Shown: positions 1-6,724 of the stretch, one piece after another
How the letters are laid out: every line of letters starts with the position of its first letter
Numbering within the stretch: the first letter of the stretch is position 1
Source of the DNA: an uncultured Oscillospiraceae bacterium
GTDB taxonomy: Bacteria > Bacillota > Clostridia > Oscillospirales > Oscillospiraceae
Reading direction: 5' to 3'
DNA length: 7,714 bases
Assembly: GCA_947628265.1 (NCBI GenBank)
Contig: CANQZF010000075.1
Location: 1-7,714, forward strand
The notes under the pieces: generated by a model
What the model was told of the DNA's origin: nothing
The model's database searches: none
What the model saw: only the letters and a program-made list of their open reading frames with translations
Program-made: the position numbers and the translations under genes

Positions 1-1
1 C

Positions 2-1063
2 TGCGCCGCTAATCCCAACACCGTGGTGGTGCTGTTGGGGGGCAGTCCCATGGAGCTGCCCTGGTTTGACAAGGTGAAGGCCGTGCTGTACATGGGCCTG
101 TCCGGTCAGGCGGGCGGCCAGGCGGCCGCGGACCTGCTCACCGGGAGGGCAAATCCTTCCGGTAAGCTCACCGAGAGTTGGCCTGTGCGGTATGACGACG
201 TTGCCAGTAAGGACACCTTCGGTGTGTACCACCCGGAGTACCGGGAGAGCATATATGTGGGCTATCGCTATTACGACAAGGCCGGGAAGGACGTGCGTTT
301 CCCCTTCGGCTTCGGCCTCAGCTATACAAGCTTTGCGTACAGCGATTTGAAGATCGACGGGCGCAGGGTAACGGCGACCGTCAAGAACACCGGCTCAGCG
401 GCCGGCGCGGAGGTGGTACAGCTCTATGTGGCCCCGCCCCAGGACGGACCTCACCGCCCTTTGCGGGAGCTTAAGCGGTTTGCTCGCGTGGAGCTGGCTC
501 CCGGAGAGCGAAAAGAGGTGTCCTTCACCCTGGACGATCGCTGCTTCGCCATTTGGAACAACGGCTGGAAAACGCCAGCCGGGACCTATGGGATCGAGCT
601 TGCCGCCTCCAGCCGGGATGTGCGGCTGCGCGGCGAGGTAAAAATCGCCGGGGAACGCATCCCTGCCCCCGCGTGGCAGGCGGGGAGCTGGTATGAAAAG
701 CCCCACGGCGCGCCCTCCCGCGCGGACTGGGAAAAGGCCATGGGGCGGCCCATGCCACCCTTGCCGGAGCCAAAAAAAGGCAGCTATACCTTAGACAACA
801 GCAGTATGGAAATGAAGGACCATTCCCTCATCATGAAGATCATGTACTCCGCCACCGAGAATATCATTGCCAAGAGCTTCGGCGGGAAAAAGGACCTCAC
901 CGACCCCGCGTACCGAATGACGCTCATCTGTTCCACAGACTGCCCCATCCGCGCCGCCGCCATCAATGCCGGCGGCACCCTGAGCGACGCAGTCGCCAAG
1001 GGCCTGGTGGAGATGGCAAACGGCCATTTTTTCCGGGCGATAGGGATCATGATCAGAGGTTGA
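2..1063 (+). CDS. Glycoside hydrolase family 3 (beta-glucosidase-like), C-terminal part, 5' end outside window
   Basis: The reading frame is open at the left edge and ends with TGA at 1061-1063, giving 353 visible residues. The first 75 or so are the end of the GH3 C-terminal alpha/beta domain, with LLGGSP, YMGLSGQAGG and the hallmark NPSGKLTESWP near residues 51-61. FPFGFGLSYT (about 100-109) leads into a fibronectin type III-like domain (about 115-205, with VKNTG, AEVVQLYV and LKRFARVELAPGE). A tail of about 110-140 residues follows, ending near LVEMANGHFF; I recall similar tails on many Clostridia GH3 proteins, and its function is unknown to me. The catalytic Asp nucleophile lies in the missing N-terminal barrel. 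The family removes terminal sugars, often beta-glucose or beta-xylose, from oligosaccharides or glycosides; the substrate cannot be read here. The gene converges on the fructoside operon and has its own terminator, so it is a separate unit. Confidence 0.93.
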   Translation, partial: CAANPNTVVVLLGGSPMELPWFDKVKAVLYMGLSGQAGGQAAADLLTGRANPSGKLTESWPVRYDDVASKDTFGVYHPEYRESIYVGYRYYDKAGKDVRFPFGFGLSYTSFAYSDLKIDGRRVTATVKNTGSAAGAEVVQLYVAPPQDGPHRPLRELKRFARVELAPGERKEVSFTLDDRCFAIWNNGWKTPAGTYGIELAASSRDVRLRGEVKIAGERIPAPAWQAGSWYEKPHGAPSRADWEKAMGRPMPPLPEPKKGSYTLDNSSMEMKDHSLIMKIMYSATENIIAKSFGGKKDLTDPAYRMTLICSTDCPIRAAAINAGGTLSDAVAKGLVEMANGHFFRAIGIMIRG

Positions 1064-1080
1064 ACTGTCGGAAAAAGCAC

Positions 1081-1113
1081 AAAAAGCAGCCAGTTTTTGC
1101 TGGCTGCTTTTTT
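1081..1113 (+). terminator. Rho-independent terminator after the GH3 gene
   Basis: A 13-bp inverted repeat (1081-1093 with 1100-1112), core GCAGCCAG/CTGGCTGC, encloses a 6-base loop and runs into a six-T tract (1108-1113). It begins 18 bases after the GH3 stop. The left arm starts with five A, so the structure can also terminate transcripts arriving on the minus strand. Confidence 0.92.
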
Positions 1114-1143
1114 ATGTATATAATAATCAGGCTCAAAACCCCG

Positions 1144-1234
1144 GTAGTCAGTTCTCAAAAATTAGTAGTCAAAAAGTAGTCAACGGCGCCATTTTTTCAC
1201 TCTCTGCGAATTCCCAACCCCTTGCGGTGCAAGG
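1144..1234. repeat. GTAGTCA direct repeats plus a hairpin; candidate integrase arm-site region
   Basis: The heptamer GTAGTCA occurs at 1144-1150, 1165-1171 and 1176-1182. The last two extend to GTAGTCAA and lie 11 bp apart, one helical turn. A short inverted repeat follows (CCTTGC at 1220-1225, loop GGT, GCAAGG at 1229-1234). Short, helically phased direct repeats next to a tRNA fragment are typical of arm-type binding sites of tyrosine recombinases at the ends of prophages and integrative elements. That reading is an inference, since no integrase gene is present in the window. Confidence 0.45.
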
Positions 1235-1272
1235 ACTTTGACCTTTATCGCTCACACGATTGCCTGACGCCT

Positions 1273-1308
1273 AAGTCTGACACTCTATCCAGCTTAAGCT
1301 ACGGGCGC
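1273..1308 (-). pseudogene. 5' half of a tRNA-Arg gene, broken in the anticodon loop
   Basis: Read on the minus strand from 1308, the sequence matches the 5' half of a bacterial tRNA-Arg: acceptor strand GCGCCCG (1308-1302), TA, D-stem GCTT/GAGT around a loop containing the conserved GG (1290-1289), then anticodon 5' stem TCAGA (1280-1276) and loop start CTT. Beyond this the sequence no longer fits. There is no TCTGA partner, no GGTTCGAATCC T-arm and no CGGGCGC acceptor partner within the next 150 bases. A plausible promoter sits just upstream, which suggests this was a native gene whose 3' half was displaced. It is probably the junction or scar of an element that integrated at the anticodon loop. 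The tRNA identity rests on my recognition of the consensus. Confidence 0.6.
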
Positions 1309-1328
1309 ATTTGGTTGGCGCAAGTAGT

Positions 1329-1357
1329 AATATAACAGATTTGGCTGCGGATTTTAA
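1329..1357 (-). promoter_or_regulatory. Candidate promoter for the split tRNA-Arg
   Basis: On the minus strand, TTAAAA (1357-1352, 4 of 6 match to the -35 consensus) and TATATT (1334-1329, 5 of 6 to the -10) are separated by 17 bases. The -10 ends 20 bases before the tRNA 5' end at 1308, normal spacing for a short pre-tRNA leader. This supports the adjacent half-tRNA being a native gene fragment. Confidence 0.45.
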
Positions 1358-1466
1358 GTGCAAATCAGATTTTTGGGAGAGATTTTTTGCCGTGCCCGGT
1401 TCAACTCTGTTTTTGGAAGTTTAGCCGAAACGGGAATTCGGAGCAGAAAAGAACGGTACACCACAA

Positions 1467-1491
1467 GGCCGTGGGATCGTGTCCCACGGCC
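1467..1491 (-). terminator. Hairpin downstream of GH32, likely operon end
   Basis: A perfect 10-bp inverted repeat (GGCCGTGGGA at 1467-1476 with TCCCACGGCC at 1482-1491) has a 5-base loop and lies 29 bases beyond the GH32 stop. On the minus strand it is followed by TTGTGGTG, not a clear U-tract, so it is either a weak intrinsic terminator or a 3'-end stabilising stem. Confidence 0.5.
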
Positions 1492-1520
1492 ATACGGGTT
1501 ATTTGAGGGTGCCGGCGGTC

Positions 1521-3008
1521 TCAGGGTTGTGTGACGATGTCGTATTTTTCCACGTTGATGACGGTCTTGCCCTGGGACTGGAAGCTGATGCCGTCGGCGG
1601 AGAGGGGGGTCTGGAAGGTCAGGGTCACGGCCTGCTCGCCGTCGTTGACGAAGATCTCGGCGGAGAAGCGGTCCAAGATCACCCGGAGCTTGATCTCCCC
1701 GCCCCGGTCCCGGACGAAGCACTCCCGCACGTGGACGAAGTCCCGGTTGGTGCCGGAGTGGTCGCGGCTGACCCGCAATGTGCTGGTCAGGGGCGTGTAG
1801 GTGATGGAGGTGTAGTGCTGGCTGCCGGCGGCCACCTTCATGCGAAAGCTGGTGTAGCCGCACTCGGACCTGGGCCGCACCGTCACGGTCATGTCGATGA
1901 CCCGCCCGTAGACGCCCCGGAGGGTCAGCTCCTCCTGGACGGGGATGTCCGTGTAGCTCACCCGTCGCCCGTGAAGCAGTTCCAGCTCCCGGACGGGGTT
2001 CTGGACCACCCGCCCGTCCCGGTAGGTGAGCTCCCGGGGCAGGGTGATCTGACCGAACCACTTGTCCTCCGGCTGGGCCACGGAAGTGTCCCAGTTTTGC
2101 ATCCAGCCCAGGACTACCCGCCGCCCGTCAGGGGTGACGGTGGTCTGGGGGGCGTAGAAATCGAGGCCGTAGTCCACCGCCTGGACGGCCTCCCGCTCGA
2201 AGCGGCGGGTCTCCTCGTCGTAGCTGCCAATGAGGAACATGGTGCAGTCGCCGTTGTGGAACTCCAGCCCCACGGCGCTCATGTCCTGGGGACTGACCAT
2301 CAGGATCTGCTTGTCCCCCAGGGGGAAGAAGTCCGGGCACTCCCACATGCGCCCAAACTCGTTCCAGCACCGGTCCAGCACGGTGACGAAGTGCCATGCA
2401 AAGCCGTCGGCGCTCTCAAAAAGCAAAATGGCGCCGCTGCCGTCCTCGGTCCGGCACCCCACCACGCAGCCGTAGGAGCCGTCGGGACGGCGGAACATCT
2501 TGGGGTCCCTAAAATCCTGGCGGCTGAAGCCCTCCGGCAGCACGTCGCCGGGGAGCACCGGGTTTTGGGGGCACTTTTCGTAATCGAGGCCGTCCCCCAC
2601 CGCCAGGCACTGGGTCTGCAGATCCCGGCGCACCCCGTCCCGGCTCAAGTGCTCCTGGACGCCGGTGTACATCAAAAGCTGCCGCCCGTCCGGGAGCTCC
2701 AGGGCCGAGCCGGAGAAGCACCCGGCGTTGTCGTAGGGCGTGTCCGGCGCTAAAGCTGCGGGCAGATACTCCCAGCGCAGCATATCCCGGCTCACCGCGT
2801 GGCCCCAGTGCATGGGTCCCCACTTGGTGGAGTAGGGGTGGTACTGGTAAAAGAGGTGGTAGACGCCCTTATAGTAGGAAAAGCCGTTGGGGTCGTTCAT
2901 CCAGCCCACACGGGAGCTGAAATGAAAGGCGGGCCGCTCGGCCTCCGAGATGTAGGCCGAGACGCGCTCCTCGTACTCCCTGGCCTTTTTGAGAATTTCG
3001 CTTGTCAT
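1521..3008 (-). CDS. GH32 beta-fructofuranosidase (sucrose/fructo-oligosaccharide hydrolase), cytoplasmic
   Basis: This 495-residue enzyme hydrolyses terminal beta-fructosyl bonds in sucrose or short fructans, releasing fructose. All three GH32 catalytic blocks are present: WMNDPNG with nucleophile Asp39, FRDPK with transition-state stabiliser Asp168, and WECPDFF with acid/base Glu223. FSGSA (98-102) and YAPQT (285-289) are further family blocks. The five-bladed propeller covers about 25-335 and a C-terminal beta-sandwich about 345-495. Length is normal for the sucrose-6-phosphate hydrolase/fructosidase group. There is no signal peptide, so it acts in the cytoplasm. The ATG at 3008 follows GGAGGAG (3020-3014) by five bases. 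It is the last gene of a transporter operon; because the partner is an ABC transporter rather than a PTS, the substrate is probably unphosphorylated sucrose or fructo-oligosaccharide. Sucrose versus inulin- or levan-type oligomers cannot be distinguished from sequence alone. Confidence 0.95.
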   Translation of the reverse strand: MTSEILKKAREYEERVSAYISEAERPAFHFSSRVGWMNDPNGFSYYKGVYHLFYQYHPYSTKWGPMHWGHAVSRDMLRWEYLPAALAPDTPYDNAGCFSGSALELPDGRQLLMYTGVQEHLSRDGVRRDLQTQCLAVGDGLDYEKCPQNPVLPGDVLPEGFSRQDFRDPKMFRRPDGSYGCVVGCRTEDGSGAILLFESADGFAWHFVTVLDRCWNEFGRMWECPDFFPLGDKQILMVSPQDMSAVGLEFHNGDCTMFLIGSYDEETRRFEREAVQAVDYGLDFYAPQTTVTPDGRRVVLGWMQNWDTSVAQPEDKWFGQITLPRELTYRDGRVVQNPVRELELLHGRRVSYTDIPVQEELTLRGVYGRVIDMTVTVRPRSECGYTSFRMKVAAGSQHYTSITYTPLTSTLRVSRDHSGTNRDFVHVRECFVRDRGGEIKLRVILDRFSAEIFVNDGEQAVTLTFQTPLSADGISFQSQGKTVINVEKYDIVTQP

Positions 3009-3040
3009 GGGGACTCCTCCAAGATCTCCGATATTTTATT

Positions 3041-3067
3041 TGAGGGCCGCTTTTTGGGCGGCCCTCA
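3041..3067 (-). promoter_or_regulatory. Intercistronic hairpin between the binding-protein gene and GH32
   Basis: A perfect 10-bp inverted repeat (TGAGGGCCGC at 3041-3050 with GCGGCCCTCA at 3058-3067) has a 7-base loop. It lies in the 92-base gap, 33 bases after the binding-protein stop and 32 bases before the GH32 start. On the transcribed strand it is followed by AATAAAATAT rather than a U-run, so full termination is unlikely. A stem here could protect the 3' end of the binding-protein message or partly attenuate GH32; this role is inferred from similar stems behind other binding-protein genes. Confidence 0.55.
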
Positions 3068-3100
3068 TGGTATCTTACATTCCGCGTTTTGTCAACAGCC

Positions 3101-4756
3101 TTATTGGGCGCTCATGTAGCGGGTGTACGCGTCCTGATAGACGGTGAGGAGCTTATCCATGCCGCAGCTGTCCCGCAGGACATTCAGGTAATCCTCCCAC
3201 TCCTTGTCGGTGGGGCCGCCGTTCTTGAGCCAGTTGCCCTCGTTCTCGGCCACCAGCTGCACGAAGCTGGCCTTGTAGCGATCGATGATCTCCAGCTCGT
3301 CGGCGGTGAAGGTCACGTCGTTGGGGTAGTAGAGCTTGTTCTCGGCCAGGGGGATCCAGTCGTTGGCCAGGAGCTCCAGGCGCTCCTTGGCGCGGTCCTC
3401 CAGCTCGAAGACGGTGTCGTAGTACTCGGGGAGGATGAGCCTGGGTCCGTAGACCGCGTACTGGGCCTGGAGGGAGCCGGCGGTCTTGCCGTACTTGGCC
3501 ACGGCCTCCTCATCGGTGATGGCCTTCCACATGCCGTTCTCGTCCTTCTCGGTGAAAAAGATGCCGATGGGGCCGTACTGGAGCTGCATGACGATCTCGG
3601 GATCGTACCACTGGTCGAAGTATTTGAGGAGCCCCGCAGGGTTGCCACAGGCGGAGGTGATGTTCAGGTGGCCGGCGGTGACGGCGGGAGCGCCGCGAAG
3701 GTTCAGGCCCATGACGCCCTCATACTCGGTGCCCACAGGGCCGGACAGAGGGGGCAGATAGACGTACTGGTCGGACTTGTCGCCCATGATCTGCTCGATG
3801 TACCACCAGGTGGCCACGCCCACGCGGCCTTGGGTGCACTTGGCGATGAGCTGGCTGTCGCTCTGGGAGAACATCTCCAGGTCCATCAGCTCCTCCTTGT
3901 ACCAGTCGGAGAAGTAGCTGACGGCGTCGCGGTATTTCTTGGTGGCGCAGACGAACTCCACGGTGCCGTCGGGGTTCACCAGCAGGTCGTTGCACACGTC
4001 GGAGGTGAAGTTGGTGAAGCCGAAGCCGGAGTAGAAGATCTCCTGGCCCCAGCACCACTGGTCGTAACCGGTGGACATGGGGATGGTCTGGCCGGCGGAG
4101 TTGCCGTTGCGGGTGGCCATGTCGTTCTCCTTGAAGGCCACGAGGGCGTCATGGAGCTCGGTGAGGTTAGTGGGGACGGGGAGGCCCAGCTCGTCGAGCC
4201 ACGTCTTGTTGATCATGGAGAACTCAGGGACAGAGTGGATGGCGTAGTTGTCCTCCATGCCGATGGCGGCGGTGCCCATGAGCTCGCCCTGGGGCAGACC
4301 GTAGATCTTTCCGTCGGCAGAGGTGATGGCGGAGCGGATCTCGGGGTGCTCCTCCAAAATCTTGCTGAGGTTGGGCATGATCTCGGGGGTGATGTACTCG
4401 GTGAGGTCAATGAAGACCCCGTCCTCGCCGTACTCGGCGATGTCGCCCTGGCTGAAGTTCACGGCGATGAAGGCGTCGGGCAGGTCGCCGCCGCCGATGG
4501 TGACGCCCACGCGCTCAGACAGGGAATCGGCCATCAGGTCCCACTCGATCTCGATGCCGGCGTCCTCGGCCATCTGCTGCATGACGGGGTTGGAGTCGTA
4601 GCCGGAGCTCAGGGAGGACATACCGCCCATGATGGAGAAGGTCGTCTGGTCCTCGCCGCCGTTCTTCTCGGTGCCACCGCCGCAGGCGGCCAGAGCGGCC
4701 GTCAGGCAGAGCGCCAGCGCCAGACACAGGACCTTTTTCAGTGTGGATCTTTTCAT
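3101..4756 (-). CDS. Extracellular solute-binding lipoprotein of a carbohydrate ABC transporter (LplA-like)
   Basis: This 551-residue surface lipoprotein captures the sugar and delivers it to the permease pair. The N-terminus is a lipoprotein signal: basic MKRSTLKK, a hydrophobic stretch (9-24) and lipobox LAAC with the lipidated Cys25, then a Gly-rich linker. The mature part is a large family 1 type binding protein of LplA-like length, with recognisable blocks such as IGGGDLPD, DGKIYGLPQ (about 148-156) and INKTWLDELGLPVPTNL, and many aromatic residues suited to sugar stacking. The ATG at 4756 is preceded by AAAGGAG with a 7-base spacer after GGAG. It lies 58 bases after the second permease and 92 before GH32. 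Operon context points to sucrose or fructo-oligosaccharides as ligand, but ligand specificity is inferred. Long stop-free frames on the opposite strand are a codon-bias artefact. Confidence 0.93.
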   Translation of the reverse strand: MKRSTLKKVLCLALALCLTAALAACGGGTEKNGGEDQTTFSIMGGMSSLSSGYDSNPVMQQMAEDAGIEIEWDLMADSLSERVGVTIGGGDLPDAFIAVNFSQGDIAEYGEDGVFIDLTEYITPEIMPNLSKILEEHPEIRSAITSADGKIYGLPQGELMGTAAIGMEDNYAIHSVPEFSMINKTWLDELGLPVPTNLTELHDALVAFKENDMATRNGNSAGQTIPMSTGYDQWCWGQEIFYSGFGFTNFTSDVCNDLLVNPDGTVEFVCATKKYRDAVSYFSDWYKEELMDLEMFSQSDSQLIAKCTQGRVGVATWWYIEQIMGDKSDQYVYLPPLSGPVGTEYEGVMGLNLRGAPAVTAGHLNITSACGNPAGLLKYFDQWYDPEIVMQLQYGPIGIFFTEKDENGMWKAITDEEAVAKYGKTAGSLQAQYAVYGPRLILPEYYDTVFELEDRAKERLELLANDWIPLAENKLYYPNDVTFTADELEIIDRYKASFVQLVAENEGNWLKNGGPTDKEWEDYLNVLRDSCGMDKLLTVYQDAYTRYMSAQ

Positions 4757-4814
4757 GAAAATTCTCCTTTTTAAATTTCAAAAATCAAGGCTGTGGTTCT
4801 TTCGAGCCGGCCGC

Positions 4815-5705
4815 TCAGCCCTTTACGGCGCCGGTCATGAAGCCCTTCTCAAAGTACTTCTGGACAAAGGGGTAGAGGACCAGCATGGGGACCGCCGCCA
4901 CGATCATGGAGGCGAACTTGATAAGCTCGGCGGAGCGGTTGGCCTCGGCGTAGTCCTGGCCGCCGGTCATGTTGGTCATCTGGGAGGCGTTGATGAGGAT
5001 GCCACGGAGCACCAGGGGGAAGGGGTCCATGGAGTGATCCTGGAAGTAGATGAGGGCGGTGAACCAGTCGTTCCAGTAGGCCACCATGGCGAAGACCACC
5101 ATGACCGCCATGATGGAGCGGCTCAGGGGCACGACCACCCGGAAGAACACGGTGAAGTCGCTGGCGCCGTCAATCTCGGCGGCCTCCATGAGCTCCTTGG
5201 GGATGTTGTTCTCAAAGAAGTTCCGGACGATGATGACGTTGCCCACCGCCACGCCGCCGGGGAGGAACAGGGCCCACATGTTGTTGAGGAGCCCGGTGTT
5301 CTTGGCCACCAGGTAGGTGGGGATGAGGCCGCCGCCGAAGTACATGGTGATGATGAAGAAGATGGAGATCCACTTGCGCCCGGGCAGGTCCTTCCGGCTC
5401 AGAGGGAAGGCCACCAGGTAGACCAGGACCACGGAGTAGATCGTACCGATGACGGTGTACTTCACGGAGTTGATGAAGCCGTCCAGGAGCGCCTCGTTGG
5501 CGAACACCGCCTTGTAGCCCTCCAGGGTGAACTGGCTGGGGGCGAAGAAGGTCCGGCCGGAGTAGACGTCATAGGGGTCGGAAACGGAGGCCACCAGGAC
5601 GTAGTAGAGGGGATAGGCCACGATGAGGAGGATGATGACGCACAGCGCCACCAGGATGATGTCGCTGGCCCTGTCGGAAAGGCCGTGCTTTTTCGTTTTT
5701 TCCAT
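4815..5705 (-). CDS. Carbohydrate ABC transporter permease, LplC/YtcP type
   Basis: This 296-residue membrane protein is one of two subunits forming the sugar channel. About six hydrophobic segments are visible (roughly 17-39, 79-103, 111-134, 143-160, 198-221 and 263-283). The cytoplasmic EAA loop, which docks to the ATPase, starts at EAAEIDGAS (174-182) and continues to VVVPLS. The C-terminus MTGAVKG is typical of the LplC/YtcP group. I chose ATG at 5705 because AAGGAGGC (5720-5713) sits 8 bases upstream of it. An in-frame TTG at 5726 would add 7 residues but overlaps the preceding stop and lacks a site of its own. The Shine-Dalgarno sequence abuts the stop codon of the first permease (13-base gap), so the two are surely co-transcribed and probably translationally coupled. 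Confidence 0.94.
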   Translation of the reverse strand: MEKTKKHGLSDRASDIILVALCVIILLIVAYPLYYVLVASVSDPYDVYSGRTFFAPSQFTLEGYKAVFANEALLDGFINSVKYTVIGTIYSVVLVYLVAFPLSRKDLPGRKWISIFFIITMYFGGGLIPTYLVAKNTGLLNNMWALFLPGGVAVGNVIIVRNFFENNIPKELMEAAEIDGASDFTVFFRVVVPLSRSIMAVMVVFAMVAYWNDWFTALIYFQDHSMDPFPLVLRGILINASQMTNMTGGQDYAEANRSAELIKFASMIVAAVPMLVLYPFVQKYFEKGFMTGAVKG

Positions 5706-5718
5706 GGTTCCCGCCTCC

Positions 5719-6705
5719 TTACACAAAGCTTACGTCTGCGGCCTTCTTGGCGATCTTGTTGACGATGATGAGGAGGATGATGTTGATCACCGTGTTGAAG
5801 AGGCCCACTGCGGTGGACAGGCTGTATTCCTGATTTTCGATACCTTCCTGGTACACATAGACCGCGATGACGTCGGAGGTCGTCTTGTTGAGCTGGGTCT
5901 GGAGGAGGAAGACCTTCTCGAAGCCCACGCTCATGATGCCGCCGGCGCTCATGATGAGCTGGAGGACGATCATGGGGACGAGCTCGGGGATGTCGATGTG
6001 CAAGATCCGCTGGAACATGGAGGCACCGTCGATCTTCGCCGCCTCATAAAGGCCGGGGTCCACGGCGGAGAGGGTCGCCAGGTAAATGATGGTGCCCCAG
6101 CCGGCGTCCTGCCAGATGCCTGAGGCGATGTAGATGGTGCGGAAGGCCTCCGGGATGGTCATAAAGTCAATGTGCTTGCCGCCCAGCAAAAGGTTGATAA
6201 GGCCGCCGTAGGGGGAGAGGAAGATGCGGATCATACCGCAGACCACCATGATGGAGATGAAGTGGGGGGCGTAGAGGACGGTCTGCACCACCCTCTTGAA
6301 GCGCTTGAACCGCAGCTGGTTCAGGGCCAGGGCCAGGATGATGGGGACCGGGAAGCTCCAGAGAAGTCCGTAGAGGCTGAGCTTCACGGTGTTCACGATC
6401 ATCCGCTTGAAGTTCCAGGCCTCGAAGAACTCGTTGAACCACTTCATGCCCACCCATTTGCTTCCGAAAAAGCCCTTGCTGGCTTTGTAGTCCCGGAAGG
6501 CGATCTGGATGCCGTACATGGGGATGTACTTATAAATAATGGTGATGATGACCGGAATCAGCAGCATCGCGTAGAGCTGCCAGGACTGGAGGATACGCAG
6601 ACCCAGGCTCTTGCCCGGGACCACGGTCTCCGCGCCCTCCCGCGCCGGGACCGCCACGGCCTTCGCCGCTTTTGAGTCCTTTTCCTTGACTGCTTTTTTA
6701 CTCAC
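5719..6705 (-). CDS. Carbohydrate ABC transporter permease, LplB type
   Basis: First gene of the operon, 328 residues from the preferred start. It pairs with the next permease to form the membrane channel. The family signature YKYIPMYGIQIAFRDYK (about 58-74) follows the first membrane segment. Further hydrophobic segments lie near 105-129, 141-163, 190-215, 242-263 and 297-318. The EAA loop for ATPase contact is YEAAKIDGAS (220-229), and LSTAVGLFNT near the end is typical of LplB proteins. I prefer GTG at 6705 because AAAGGAGG (6724-6717) precedes it (11-base spacer) and it gives the usual family length with a basic N-terminus (MSKKAVKEK). An in-frame ATG at 6828 would add 41 residues but has no Shine-Dalgarno and the added part shows no clear codon bias. 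No ATP-binding subunit is encoded in the operon, as is usual for transporters served by a shared MsmX-type ATPase. Confidence 0.92.
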   Translation of the reverse strand: MSKKAVKEKDSKAAKAVAVPAREGAETVVPGKSLGLRILQSWQLYAMLLIPVIITIIYKYIPMYGIQIAFRDYKASKGFFGSKWVGMKWFNEFFEAWNFKRMIVNTVKLSLYGLLWSFPVPIILALALNQLRFKRFKRVVQTVLYAPHFISIMVVCGMIRIFLSPYGGLINLLLGGKHIDFMTIPEAFRTIYIASGIWQDAGWGTIIYLATLSAVDPGLYEAAKIDGASMFQRILHIDIPELVPMIVLQLIMSAGGIMSVGFEKVFLLQTQLNKTTSDVIAVYVYQEGIENQEYSLSTAVGLFNTVINIILLIIVNKIAKKAADVSFV

Positions 6706-6716
6706 GCTGGGTTTTC

Positions 6717-6724
6717 CCTCCTTT
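6717..6724 (-). promoter_or_regulatory. Ribosome binding site that decides the LplB-type permease start
   Basis: On the minus strand AAAGGAGG lies 11 bases before GTG at 6705. The alternative upstream ATG at 6828 is preceded by GTTTCACGCAAA, which has no Shine-Dalgarno match. The spacer is at the long end but workable. Confidence 0.65.

Noticed and set aside
784..1158. 124-codon minus-strand frame through the GH3 tail and terminator
   Set aside because: It reads through both arms of the GH3 terminator and has no Shine-Dalgarno site or recognisable domain.
1190..1308. A complete tRNA gene on the minus strand
   Set aside because: Only the 5' half fits. I looked for an anticodon-stem partner, variable loop, T-arm consensus and CGGGCGC acceptor partner downstream and found none.
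1354..2061. 235-codon minus-strand frame overlapping GH32 and its downstream region
   Set aside because: Out-of-frame shadow of GH32 rich in Pro, Arg and Gly, reading through the downstream hairpin.
1479..2753. 424-codon open frame on the + strand over GH32
   Set aside because: Antisense shadow of a gene with all GH32 catalytic motifs; the translation is rich in Val, Gly, His and Asp and has no convincing start signal.
3089..4774. 561-codon open frame on the + strand covering the whole solute-binding-protein gene
   Set aside because: It is an antisense shadow: the real gene has strong G/C third positions, which removes stops on the other strand. Its translation is low-complexity in Val, Gly, His and Asp with no recognisable domain, while the minus-strand frame has a lipobox and a good ribosome binding site.
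5706..5726. TTG start at 5726 for the second permease
   Set aside because: It overlaps the first permease stop and contains the Shine-Dalgarno itself; ATG at 5705 has AAGGAGGC 8 bases upstream.
4629..5762. 377-codon open frame on the + strand over the second permease
   Set aside because: Antisense shadow that also runs across the binding-protein start and the intergenic gap; Gly/His/Asp-rich with no domain.
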